This document shows positions 25,976-34,543 of a stretch of DNA of 64,000 nucleotides, in pieces (the stretch's first letter is position 1; every line of letters starts with the position of its first letter). The position numbers were made by a program, and so were the translations under genes. The notes below the pieces were generated by a model, which searched no databases, had not been told where the DNA came from, and was given only the letters and a program-made list of their open reading frames with translations. Source of the stretch: DATAGF01 sp963835685 (GTDB taxonomy: Bacteria; Actinomycetota; Thermoleophilia; Miltoncostaeales; Miltoncostaeaceae); NCBI GenBank assembly GCA_963835685.1, contig CAWIGI010000004.1:124001-188000 (forward strand), read 5' to 3'.

Positions 25976-27134
25976 TCAGGAGGTGCTCATGAACTCCGCG
26001 ATCTCGCGCTCGTTCTGGTCGGGATCGGTCTGGACCACGTAGGAGACGCCGCCGACCTCGAGGATCTCGCCCGACAGCAGGATGCGGTCGCCGGGGCGCT
26101 GGTCCAGCCGCGCCTGGAGCCAGCCGAACTTGATCATGTCCATGGTGCCGATGTCGGTCTGGAGCGCCCGCACCACGTCCGCCCCGCGCCAGGGCGCGCG
26201 CCAGATGTTGCCGAGCGACAGCACCTGCCCCTTCATCGACGCCACCACCGCCTGCTGTCGCAGCGCCCGGCCGAAGTCTCCGCCGCACGCCCCCTGGCGG
26301 GCGCGCGCGTACTCGAGCGCCCGGGCGCCGTTCAGCGCGATCCGGCCCTCCGGGAAGCTCGACCGTGCGGCCGTTCTCGTAGGGGCAGTTCGACCAGGGC
26401 GGTCGGGTTGTTGACGGTCACGCCGCCGACGGCGTCCACCATCCGCGGGAACCCGTTGAGCTTGATCACGATGATGTGGTGGATCGGCACGCCCGGTGAG
26501 GCCCTTGACCGCCCGGATCGCGCCGGCCTGGCCGGCGAAGAAGAAGGACGCGTTGATCTTCTGGGTGCCCTGCCCGGGGAGCTCGACGCGGTAGTCGCGG
26601 GGGATCGACAGGTACTTGATCCGGCCGGCGTCGGGGTCGGTGCGCATCAGCAGCAGCGTGTCGGCGCGGCTCCGCGTGCGCCCCTTGCGCTTGTCGACGC
26701 CGACGATCAGCGTGTTCGTGGGCGTGCCGAGCATCCCGCCGGGCGGCGGGTCGAGCGCCGCCCGCGCGCGCTCGGTGATCTTGCCGTTGGCCTCGTCCAC
26801 GGCCCCGTCCAGGGCGAGCCAGCCGAACCCCGCCCAGGCGATGAGGCCCACCAGCAGGAGGAGGGCGATGCGGCCGGCCCAGCCCGCGGGGCCGAGACCG
26901 CGCAGCGACCACCAGCGCCGGCCCTCGCGCTGCAGCTGCGCGGCGCTGCTGCCGCTCGAGCCGGCCGGGGCGCTGCGGGGGCAGGGGTTGGGGGTCCGCA
27001 ACGGCGCCCCCCGGCGGCGCGCCCTCGCCCGCCTCGCGGGCCCGGAGCGCCCGCAGCTCGTCCATGCCGCCGCCGACCGCGCCCTCACGCCCGCGCGACC
27101 GGTAGCGCCGGTAGGGCTTGCTGGTCCGGGACAT
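25976..27134 (-). CDS. LytR-CpsA-Psr (LCP) family wall-polymer transferase, frameshifted
   Basis: A cytoplasmic basic N-terminus, one membrane helix (RIALLLLVGLIAWAGFGWLA) and an extracellular LCP domain are visible: NTLIVGVDKRKGRTRSRADT, KYLSIPRDYRVELPGQGTQK with the conserved arginine, then VPIHHIIVIKLNGFPRMVDA and NGARALEYARARQGACGGDF. LCP enzymes attach teichoic-acid-like or arabinogalactan polymers to peptidoglycan. Frame changes are needed near 27010, 26495, 26385 and 26357. Each is one extra base, and removing four gives exactly 385 codons. ATG 27134 follows a TACCAT box by 9 bases. Confidence 0.82.
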
Positions 27135-27143
27135 CGGCGGGCA

Positions 27144-27153
27144 ATGGTAGCGT
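27144..27153. promoter_or_regulatory. Overlapping divergent -10 boxes of LCP gene and rsmI
   Basis: TACCAT on the minus strand (27149-27144, 9 bases before the LCP ATG) overlaps by two bases TAGCGT on the plus strand (27148-27153, 25 bases before the rsmI ATG). Both promoters could not easily be opened at once. Confidence 0.4.
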
Positions 27154-27178
27154 CCGCCGCGGCAACCTCCGTTGCGGC

Positions 27179-28036
27179 ATGGCAAGGACCCCAATGACGG
27201 GTGGCTCCCTCGTCGTGGTGGGAACGCCGATCGGCAACCTGGCCGATCTCTCGCCGCGCGCCGCCGACGCCCTCCGCGGGGCCGACCTGGTGGCCTGCGA
27301 GGACACCCGCCGCACGGCGCCGCTGCTGCGCCACGCCGGCTCGGGCGCGAAGATGGTGGCCGTGCACCAGCACAACGAGGCGGCGCGGGCGGCCGACCTC
27401 GTGGCGCGGATGCGCGACGGCGCCCGGGTGGCGCTGGTGTCGGACGCCGGCATGCCGCTGGTCAGCGACCCCGGCGCCCGACTGGTGCGCGCGGCGCTCG
27501 ACGCGTCGCTGCCGGTCGAGGTGGTCCCGGGCCCCAGCGCGGTCACCGCGGCCCTCGCCGCCTCCGGTCTGGCGGGCGAGGGCGGCTTCGCCTTCCTGGG
27601 GTTCGCGCCTCGCCGGGCCGCCGAGCGGCGGCGGCTGATGGAGGCCCTCGCCGGCCTCGACGTCCCGGCCGTGGCCTTCGAGAGCCCGCGGCGGCTGCCG
27701 GCCCTCCTGGGCGAGATCGCGAGAGCCTGGCCCGAGCGGCCGGTGGCGGTGTGCCGCGAGCTCACCAAGCTGCACGAGGAGGTCGTGCGCGGCACCGCCG
27801 AGGAGGTCGCGGAGCGCCTGAGCGAGGCGCCCCGCGGCGAGGTCACCGTCGTGATCGGGGCGGCGGGGGCGGCCGAGCCCGACGAGGCCCGGCTGCGCGA
27901 TGTGCTCGATCTGCTCGCCGACGCCGGGCTGAGCCCGGCCCGGGCGGCCGAGGTCGCCGCCGCGCTGGGCGTCGCCTCGCGCAACCGCGCCTACCGGCAG
28001 GCCGTCTCCGGCGGGGGTGCCGGCGGGCACGACTAA
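27179..28036 (+). CDS. rsmI: 16S rRNA 2'-O-methyltransferase RsmI
   Basis: The 285-residue protein has the SAM-binding RsmI signature GSLVVVGTPIGNLADLSPRA at its start, CEDTRRTAPLLRHAG near residue 40, ALVSDAGMPLVSDPGARLVR near residue 85 and VVPGPSAVTAALAASGL near residue 116. It methylates the ribose of C1402 of 16S rRNA, and here shares a neighbourhood with rsmA, which modifies nearby 16S bases. ATG 27179 is used; the second ATG at 27194 is close to the family start and equally plausible. The stop lies inside the metG promoter. Confidence 0.92.
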   Translation: MARTPMTGGSLVVVGTPIGNLADLSPRAADALRGADLVACEDTRRTAPLLRHAGSGAKMVAVHQHNEAARAADLVARMRDGARVALVSDAGMPLVSDPGARLVRAALDASLPVEVVPGPSAVTAALAASGLAGEGGFAFLGFAPRRAAERRRLMEALAGLDVPAVAFESPRRLPALLGEIARAWPERPVAVCRELTKLHEEVVRGTAEEVAERLSEAPRGEVTVVIGAAGAAEPDEARLRDVLDLLADAGLSPARAAEVAAALGVASRNRAYRQAVSGGGAGGHD

Positions 28037-28039
28037 ACT
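28034..28039 (+). promoter_or_regulatory. Putative -10 box for leaderless metG operon
   Basis: TAAACT ends exactly 7 bases before GTG 28047 and uses the rsmI stop codon TAA as its first three bases. It would start the metG-tatD-rsmA-ispE run without a leader. Confidence 0.55.
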
Positions 28040-28046
28040 CCGCGGC

Positions 28047-29573
28047 GTGGGCCGTTTCTACCTCACCACGCCGATCTACTACGTCAACGCCGAGCCGCAC
28101 ATCGGCCACGCGTACACGACGATCATGGCCGACGTCATCGTGCGCCATCACCGCCAGCGCGGGGACGACGTCTTCTTCCTCACGGGCACCGACGAGCACA
28201 GCTCCAGCGTGGTGCGCCTCGCCGCCGAGGCCGGCCGCACGCCGCGCGAGCACGCCGACCTGAACGCCGAGCGCTTCCGCCAGCTCGGCCCGGTCGTCGG
28301 CGCGACCACCGACTTCTTCATCCGCACGACCGACCCGGAGCACGCCGAGGGGGTCGCGCGCGTCATGGAGCGGCTGCGGGAGTCGGGCGACGTCTACCGC
28401 GGCGCCTACTCGGGCTGGTACTGCCCCTCGTGCGAGCGCTTCTACGCCGAGGCCGAGCTGGACGAGGGCCGGCGCTGCCCCATCCACGGCCGTCCGGTCG
28501 AGTGGCTCGAGGAGGAGAACTGGTTCTTCCGCCTCTCGGCGTACCGCGACCGGCTGCTGGCCCACTACGACGCCCACCCCGACTGGGTGCTGCCCGCCAC
28601 GCGCCGCAACGAGGCGCGCCGCATGATCGAGGACGGGCTCGAGGACCTCTCGATCTCCCGCGCCGGGAGCGACTGGGGCGTCCCGGTGCCGTGGGACCCC
28701 GACCAGACCGTCTACGTCTGGGTGGACGCGCTCTTCAACTACTACACGGCGCTGGAGTACGCGCGGCCCGGCGAGGACCTGGTGGGCCGCTTCTGGCCGC
28801 CCGACCTGCACGTCATGGGCAAGGACATCCTCAAGTTCCACGCCGTCATCTGGCCGGCGCTGCTGATGGCCGCCGGGCTGGAGCTGCCGCGGCGGGAGAT
28901 GATCCACGGCTACGTCCTCAAGGGCGGCGAGAAGATGAGCAAGACCACCGGCAACGTGGTCAACCCGTTCCCGTTCATCGCCGAGTACGGGATCGACGCG
29001 CTGCGCTACTACCTCGCGCGCGAGGTGCGCTTCGGCGAGGACGGCACCTTCACCGCCGAGGGCTTCGAGGCCCGCTACTCGCAGGAGCTCGGCAACGAGC
29101 TGGGCAACCTCCTCAACCGGGTCGTGAGCATGATCGGCCGCTACCGCGACGGCGTCGTGCCCGCCGACCCCGGCGGCGACGGGGAGGTCGCGGCCGAGGT
29201 GGCCGAGGCGGTCGGGGCGACCGTCGCCGGGTACGAGCGGCTGGACGTCTCGCGGGCGATCGAGGACGCCTGGCGCCTCGTGCAGCGCCTCAACCGGCTG
29301 GTCGAGCAGCGCGCGCCCTGGACGCTCGCCAAGGACCCGGCCCGCGCGGCCGAGCTCGACCAGACCCTCTACAGCCTGGCCGAGGGCCTGCGCGCGGCGG
29401 CGATCCTCCTGTGGCCGGTGATCCCGGGCTCGTCGGAGCGCATCCTCGCCGCGCTGGGCCAGGACCCGGCGGAGGTCGCGCTGGAGCGCGCCGCGTGGGG
29501 CGGCGGACGCCGGGGCGCGCGCGTCGTGCCGTCGGGGCCGCTCTTCCCCCGCATCGAGGAGAAGGTCGCGTAG
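28047..29573 (+). CDS. metG: Methionyl-tRNA synthetase
   Basis: The 508-residue class I synthetase begins VGRFYLTTPIYYVNAEPHIG with the HIGH motif, has the KMSKT signature in KGGEKMSKTTGNVVNPF near residue 295, and an inserted zinc-like knuckle with CPSCERFYAEAELDEG and CPIHG. It charges tRNA-Met. There is no C-terminal dimerisation domain, which fits the shorter bacterial MetG class. GTG 28047 is supported by the promoter and the family N-terminus. Its stop TAG overlaps the beginning of tatD. Confidence 0.95.
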   Translation: MGRFYLTTPIYYVNAEPHIGHAYTTIMADVIVRHHRQRGDDVFFLTGTDEHSSSVVRLAAEAGRTPREHADLNAERFRQLGPVVGATTDFFIRTTDPEHAEGVARVMERLRESGDVYRGAYSGWYCPSCERFYAEAELDEGRRCPIHGRPVEWLEEENWFFRLSAYRDRLLAHYDAHPDWVLPATRRNEARRMIEDGLEDLSISRAGSDWGVPVPWDPDQTVYVWVDALFNYYTALEYARPGEDLVGRFWPPDLHVMGKDILKFHAVIWPALLMAAGLELPRREMIHGYVLKGGEKMSKTTGNVVNPFPFIAEYGIDALRYYLAREVRFGEDGTFTAEGFEARYSQELGNELGNLLNRVVSMIGRYRDGVVPADPGGDGEVAAEVAEAVGATVAGYERLDVSRAIEDAWRLVQRLNRLVEQRAPWTLAKDPARAAELDQTLYSLAEGLRAAAILLWPVIPGSSERILAALGQDPAEVALERAAWGGGRRGARVVPSGPLFPRIEEKVA

Positions 29574-30319
29574 TCGACACCCACGCCCACCTCGACTCCT
29601 GCGACGCGGAGCCCGCGGAGCTGGTGGCCGAGGCCGTCGCCGCGGGGGTCGAGCGCATCGTGACGATCGGGGTGGGCCGCGAGTCGGCCGAGCGGGCCGT
29701 GGCCCTCTGCGATGAGCATCCCCAGGTGCGCGCCGCCGTCGGCGTCCACCCCCACGACGCCGACGGGTTCACCGCCGCGGACGAGGCCTGGATCCGCGAG
29801 CTCGCCGCGCACCCGGGGGTGGTGGCGATCGGCGAGTGCGGGCTCGACTTCCACCGCAACCGCTCGCGACCGGACGCCCAGCGCCGGGCGTTCTCGTCCC
29901 AGATCGGCCTGGCGCGCGAGGCCGGCCTGCCCATCGTGGTCCACACCCGGGACGCCGCCGCCGAGACCCTCGCCATCCTCGCCGCCGAGGCCGCCGGCCA
30001 CCCGGTGGTGATGCACTGCTTCTCGATGCCGGAGCACCTCGACGAGGTCGCCGAGCGACGGTATCTCGTCAGCTTCGCCGGGCAGGTGACCTACCCGGGG
30101 GCCGGCGACCTGCAGCGGGCGGCGGCCGCGGCGCCGGAGCACCTCCTGCTGGTCGAGACGGACAGCCCCTACCTGGCGCCGGTCCCGCGGCGCGGCCGTC
30201 CCAACCGGCCGGCCAACGTGGCCCACACCCTGCGCTTCGTGGCGGGGTTGCGCGGCGTGTCCGAGGAGGCCCTCGACGGGCTCACCACCCGCAACGCCGC
30301 CCGCGTCTTCGCCTGGTGA
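29570..30319 (+). CDS. tatD: TatD family metal-dependent DNase, no standard start codon
   Basis: The product starts VVDTHAHLDSCDAEPAELVA (metal-binding HxH) and has VGVHPHDAD, IGECGLDFHRNRSRPDAQRR, IVVHTRDAAAETLAI, VVMHCFSMPEHLDEVA and VETDSPYLAP, all in the order expected of TatD deoxyribonucleases. The length of about 249 residues is normal. The two codons where the protein should begin are GTA and GTC, overlapping the metG stop; no ATG, GTG or TTG fits within 25 codons. A base-call error in an original GTG is the simplest explanation. The nearest in-frame GTG lies far upstream within metG. Confidence 0.88.
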   Translation, partial: VVDTHAHLDSCDAEPAELVAEAVAAGVERIVTIGVGRESAERAVALCDEHPQVRAAVGVHPHDADGFTAADEAWIRELAAHPGVVAIGECGLDFHRNRSRPDAQRRAFSSQIGLAREAGLPIVVHTRDAAAETLAILAAEAAGHPVVMHCFSMPEHLDEVAERRYLVSFAGQVTYPGAGDLQRAAAAAPEHLLLVETDSPYLAPVPRRGRPNRPANVAHTLRFVAGLRGVSEEALDGLTTRNAARVFAW

Positions 30320-30347
30320 CCCTGCGGCGCCGGGGGACGGCGGCCGC

Positions 30348-31154
30348 GTGGGCGTCATGCGCCTGCTGGCCGCGCACGGCCTGCGTCCGGACACCGATCT
30401 GGGCCAGCACTTCCTCCTCGACGAGAACCTCGCCGACCTCGCGGTGCGCGAGGCGGCCGTCGGCCCCGGCGACGTCGCGTACGAGATCGGCGCCGGGCTC
30501 GGCGTCCTGACCGCGGCGCTGGCCCGGGCGGCGCGCGTCGTGCACGCGGTCGAGGTCAACCGGCGCCTGGAGCCGGCGCTCACCGAGGTCGTTGCTCGCT
30601 CACGCAACGTCGTCGTGCACTGGGCCGACGCGATGAGGATGCCCGTCGAGGACCTCGACCCGCCGCCCACGGTGATGGTCTCCAACCTGCCCTACGCGAT
30701 CGCGACGCCGGCGGTGGTCGAGAGCCTCTGGCGGCTGCCCGGCGTGGAGCGCTGGTGCGCCATGGCCCAGCGCGAGGTCGTCAACCGCTGGCTGGCCCCG
30801 CCAGGCGGCCGCCTGTACGGCGCGCCGTCGGTGCTCGTGCAGCTGACCGCCGAGCCGACCTTCCGGCGGGCGGTCGGCCGCGAGGTCTTCGCGCCCCGGC
30901 CGCGGGTCGACTCGGCCCTGGTGGCGCTGCGCCGGCTCGCGCCGGGCCCGTCCCCGGAGGTGCGCTCGATCGTGCGGGCGGCGTTCGCCTCGCGGCGCAA
31001 GACCCTCGTCAACTCGCTGGCCGCCGCCGGAGCCGACAAGGCCGCGGCCGCCGCCGCGGTCGCCGCGCTCGGGCACCCGCCGGCGGTGCGCCCGGAGCAG
31101 ATCGCGCCGGCCGGCTTCGTCGCCCTCGCGGAGGCGCTGAGCTGGACCGCGTGA
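30348..31154 (+). CDS. rsmA: 16S rRNA dimethyladenosine transferase (RsmA/KsgA)
   Basis: The 268-residue protein shows the KsgA motifs: LGQHFLLDENLADLAVREAA near residue 18, the SAM loop EIGAGLGVLTAALARAARVV near residue 45 and the catalytic VSNLPYAIATPAVVESLW near residue 106. It dimethylates the two adenines of the 16S rRNA helix 45 loop. GTG 30348 is used, with ATG 30357 as a close alternative. It follows tatD by 28 bases and overlaps ispE by four bases. The tatD-rsmA-ispE order is common in high-GC Gram-positives. Confidence 0.93.
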   Translation: MGVMRLLAAHGLRPDTDLGQHFLLDENLADLAVREAAVGPGDVAYEIGAGLGVLTAALARAARVVHAVEVNRRLEPALTEVVARSRNVVVHWADAMRMPVEDLDPPPTVMVSNLPYAIATPAVVESLWRLPGVERWCAMAQREVVNRWLAPPGGRLYGAPSVLVQLTAEPTFRRAVGREVFAPRPRVDSALVALRRLAPGPSPEVRSIVRAAFASRRKTLVNSLAAAGADKAAAAAAVAALGHPPAVRPEQIAPAGFVALAEALSWTA

Positions 31155-32008
31155 CCCTGGCCGCCCCGGCGAAGCTCAACCTGCGCCTCCTGGTGGGCCC
31201 GCGCGCCGCCGACGGCTACCACCCGCTCCGCACGCTCCTGGTCGCGCTCGACGGCCTGGCCGACACCGTGACCGTCGCCCCGTCCGCGTCGCGGCGGGTG
31301 CGCTGCCCCGGCCTCGAGGACGCCGGCAACCTCGCGTGGCGCGCCCTCGACGAGCTCGAGGCCGAGGTCGGGCGCCCGCTCCCCACCGAGGTCGTCATCG
31401 ACAAGCGCATCCCGGTCCAGGCGGGCCTCGGCGGGGGCTCGAGCGACGCGGCCGCCACCCTCGTCGGGGCCGACCGCGCGCACGGGCTCGACCTCGGATG
31501 CGCGCGGCTCGAGCGGGTGGCGGCGCGGGTCGGCTCGGACGTCCCCTTCTTCGTGCGCGGCGGCGTCCAGTGGGCGGAGGGGCGCGGGGAGCGCCTTCGG
31601 CCCGCGACCGTGCCGGCCTTCGCGGCCGTGCTCGCCAAGCCCGAGACCGGCCTGCCGACCGCCGCGGTCTACCGCGCCTTCGACCGCCTCCCACCACCGC
31701 CGCCGCCGGACGACGGCGCCCTCGTTGCGGGTTCAACCAACGACCCGTACCGGGCCGAGGTGGTTGCGCGAGCACGCAACGACCTCTGGCCGGCCGCGCT
31801 CGCCCTCGCGCCGGGGCTCGGGGCGACCGCCCGGGCGCTCGCGGCGGCCGGCGCGGACGCGGTCCTGCTCTGCGGCAGCGGCGCGTGCGTGGCGGGCATC
31901 CTCCGGACGCGGCCGGATGCCGAGGCCGCCGCCGCGCGCCTGCGCCTGCCCGGCTTTCGCGCCGTCGTGGAGGGCGGGGGGGACCGGGCATCCTCCCCCC
32001 GAGGCTAG
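31151..32008 (+). CDS. ispE: 4-diphosphocytidyl-2-C-methyl-D-erythritol kinase
   Basis: The 285-residue GHMP kinase opens VTLAAPAKLNLRLLVGPRAA, has DGYHPLRTLLVALDGL, the ATP-binding loop PVQAGLGGGSSDAAATL near residue 90 and a C-terminal GADAVLLCGSGACVAG. It phosphorylates CDP-methylerythritol in the non-mevalonate isoprenoid pathway. GTG 31151 overlaps the rsmA stop as GTGA. The C-terminus ends in a Gly-rich tail and its last four bases overlap the convergent hydrolase gene. Confidence 0.93.
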   Translation: MTLAAPAKLNLRLLVGPRAADGYHPLRTLLVALDGLADTVTVAPSASRRVRCPGLEDAGNLAWRALDELEAEVGRPLPTEVVIDKRIPVQAGLGGGSSDAAATLVGADRAHGLDLGCARLERVAARVGSDVPFFVRGGVQWAEGRGERLRPATVPAFAAVLAKPETGLPTAAVYRAFDRLPPPPPPDDGALVAGSTNDPYRAEVVARARNDLWPAALALAPGLGATARALAAAGADAVLLCGSGACVAGILRTRPDAEAAAARLRLPGFRAVVEGGGDRASSPRG

Positions 32009-32797
32009 GAGCGCTGGGAGAGCAGGAACTCCAGGGAGGCGGCGTTGAAGGTCTCGGGATCCTCGTGCAGCCCCGCGTGGGAGAGGTGATCGAAGACCAC
32101 GACCCTGCTGTCGGGGATGCCCTCGGCGAGCTGCTCGCCGAAGCGCGTCGAGGTGCACAGGTCCCGGCCGCCGAACGTGATCAGGGTGGGGGCGCGGACG
32201 TCGCCGAGCACGCCGGCGGCGTCGTGGTCGATCACCGCCTGGCACTGCGCCAGGAACGCGTCGAGGGGCTGCGCGGGGCGCCCGCGCACGAAGTCCTCGA
32301 GGCCGGCGACGTAGTCGGGCCGCTCGGGTACATCTCGGGCGTGAAGCACCAGGGGAAGATGCCGAGGATCACGGCGTCGGCGACCGTCGGCAGGGCGCGC
32401 GCGAGCGCCATCCAGCTCTCCAGCAGCGTCTTCAGGAACGGGTCCGTGGTCGCCCACGCGCTGTGGAGGGACAACGACCGGACCCGCTCGGGGTGCCGGG
32501 CGGCCAGGTGCGTGCCGACCGCCGCCCCGAGCGACACCCCGGCGACGTGGGCCTGCTCCACCTCGATCGCGTCGAGGAAGGCCGCCACCTGGTCGGCGTA
32601 GGACTCGGTGGAGTAGGGCCCCGCCGGCTTCGAGCTCTCGCCGGAGCCCGGAAGGTCAACGCTGATGCAGCGGAAATGCTCCGTGTAGGCCGGAAGCTGG
32701 AAGGCGTAGCAGGCGTGGTCCGCGCTCGTGTAGGGGATCAGCCCGCGCCCTGCTCGTCGTAGTTGACGGTGAGCCCCGCCGCCTCGATCGTGGGCAT
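32005..32797 (-). CDS. Alpha/beta hydrolase, frameshifted
   Basis: The start ATG 32797 gives MPTIEAAGLTVNYDEQGAG, then a stop. The following protein continues in another frame as LIPYTSADHACYAFQLPAYT, and the oxyanion segment usually between them (a GEPLVL-like stretch) is missing, so about 13 bases seem lost near 32745. The rest shows the nucleophile elbow AGVSLGAAVGTHLAARHPER, the acid in LITFGGRDLCTSTRFGEQLA and the final histidine in FDHLSHAGLHEDPE. A one-base deletion near 32325 also breaks the frame. It is last in the nitroreductase-crotonase-ligase operon and probably cleaves a product of that pathway. Confidence 0.75.
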
Positions 32798-32880
32798 CCG
32801 CCTGTCCTCCGCTCGACGCCGCTCGTCCGGGCGACCCTACGGCCGGCGACGGCCCGCGTCGAGGCAGGGCCGGGCGCCGG

Positions 32881-34542
32881 TCACCGGCCGATCCGGATAC
32901 CGGCGGCCTCACGGTCGAAGGTGTCGGGGGTGACGCCCTCCTCGCGGAGCGGCACCTTCTGCACGCGCTCGGTCGGGGTCTTGGGCAGGGCCGCCACGAA
33001 GCGGATGTAGCGCGGGACCATGAAGTAGGGCATGCGCTCGGCGAGCCAGAGGGTGAGCTCGGCCGGGTCGGGCGCGGGGCCCTCGGGGACGCAGACGACG
33101 AGGATCTCGTCCTCGCTCGACGCCCCCTCGCCGGCCTTGACGCCGATGGCCGCGGTCTCGGCGATCCGCGGGTGGTCGTTGACGACCTTCTCGACCTCCA
33201 TCGAGCTGACGTTCTCGCCCCGGCGGCGGATGTAGTCCTTGACCCGGTCCATGAAGTAGAAGTAGCCGTCCTCGTCCATGCGGCCGAGGTCGCCGGTGTG
33301 CAGCTTGAGGTTGCGGAAGTCCTCGGCGGTCTTCTCGGGCATGCCGTAGTAGGCGCGCATGACGATGTTGGGGATCTTCATGTCAACCACGATCTCGCCC
33401 GGGGTCTCGGCGGGCAGGGGCCGGTCGGTGCCGGGCTCGACGATGCTGACCTCGTAGCCCGGGTTGGCCTTCCCGCACGAGCCCAGGCGCGGCGGGGCGG
33501 TCGGGTCCATGACCGTCGCCACCCCGGTCTCGGTGAGGCCGTACCCCTCGGTGAGGGTGACCCCGAAGCGCTCCTCGAACTCGTGGTAGATGTCGCGCGG
33601 GGCCGGCGCGGCGGAGATCGTGTGGACCGAGTGGGCCCGGTCGAGCGGCGAGGGCGGCTGGTTCCAGAGGAAGTAGAGCATCGCCCCGATGCCGTTGAAG
33701 GTGGTCGCGCCGGCGTCGATGGCCTGCTGCCAGAACCGGCTTCCGGAGAAGCGCTCCACGTAGGCCACGCGCGCGCCCGCCAGCAGGGCGGGGTAGGCGC
33801 AGAGCACCTGGGCGTTGGAGTGGAAGAGCGGCAGGCACGAGAAGTAGGTCTCGTCGCGCAGGTCCCCCGGGGCGAGCCCCCGCAGCCGCGACAGCACCTC
33901 GATCCAGCTCCGGGCCGAGAAGTAGTCGGCGGCGTTCTGCTTGATGACGCCCTTGGAGCGGCCGGTGGTGCCCGAGGTGAACATGATCCGGGCGTCGTCG
34001 GTCCAGGAGTAGGCGATCCCGTCGGGCTCGGCGTCGCCGGCCTCCATCAGGGCCTCGAGCGGCTCCCAGGGCAGCGAGGGGTCGGGGCCGGCGCCCTCTG
34101 CGCCCACGGGGACCACCACGACCCGCTCCAGCCGCGGCAGGTCGCCCGCCACCAGGGCGAGGCGGTCGAGGTAGGCGTCGGCGATCACCAGCGTCCGGGC
34201 CTCCACGAGGCTGATGGTCCAGCTCAGGAACTCGCCCTTGTAGGCGGTGTTGATGGGGCTCATGACGGCGCCCGCCTTGAGGATCCCGAACCAGGCCGGC
34301 ACGAACTCGGCGCAGTTGGGCAGGAGCACGCTCACCGACTCGCCGGGCCGCACGCCGCGGGCGACGAGGCCGTTGGCGATCCGGTTCGCCCGCGCGTTGA
34401 CCTCGCCGTAGCTCAGCCAGGGGCCGTCGCCGAAGCGCAGGTACTCGCGGTCGGGATGCTCCTCGGACCGCCGCCGCAGGATGTCGGGCAGCACCCACGT
34501 CGTGGGGTCCTCGTGCGCGTACCAGTCGCTCCAGTCGGTCAT
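32881..34542 (-). CDS. AMP-dependent acyl-CoA ligase (CaiC-like)
   Basis: This 553-residue adenylate-forming enzyme has the P-loop-like motif IMFTSGTTGRSKGVIKQNAA near residue 190, EGYGLTETGVATVMDPT near residue 333, the hinge LHTGDLGRMDEDGYFYFMDR near residue 417 and the catalytic lysine in KTPTERVQKVPLREEG. It resembles carnitine/crotonobetaine-CoA ligases and other short or cyclic acid ligases; the acid cannot be told from sequence. ATG 34542 lies one base past the crotonase stop with GAGGGG upstream. It would activate the substrate for the BadI-like hydratase/hydrolase encoded just ahead. Confidence 0.88.
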   Translation of the reverse strand: MTDWSDWYAHEDPTTWVLPDILRRRSEEHPDREYLRFGDGPWLSYGEVNARANRIANGLVARGVRPGESVSVLLPNCAEFVPAWFGILKAGAVMSPINTAYKGEFLSWTISLVEARTLVIADAYLDRLALVAGDLPRLERVVVVPVGAEGAGPDPSLPWEPLEALMEAGDAEPDGIAYSWTDDARIMFTSGTTGRSKGVIKQNAADYFSARSWIEVLSRLRGLAPGDLRDETYFSCLPLFHSNAQVLCAYPALLAGARVAYVERFSGSRFWQQAIDAGATTFNGIGAMLYFLWNQPPSPLDRAHSVHTISAAPAPRDIYHEFEERFGVTLTEGYGLTETGVATVMDPTAPPRLGSCGKANPGYEVSIVEPGTDRPLPAETPGEIVVDMKIPNIVMRAYYGMPEKTAEDFRNLKLHTGDLGRMDEDGYFYFMDRVKDYIRRRGENVSSMEVEKVVNDHPRIAETAAIGVKAGEGASSEDEILVVCVPEGPAPDPAELTLWLAERMPYFMVPRYIRFVAALPKTPTERVQKVPLREEGVTPDTFDREAAGIRIGR

Positions 34543-34543
34543 G

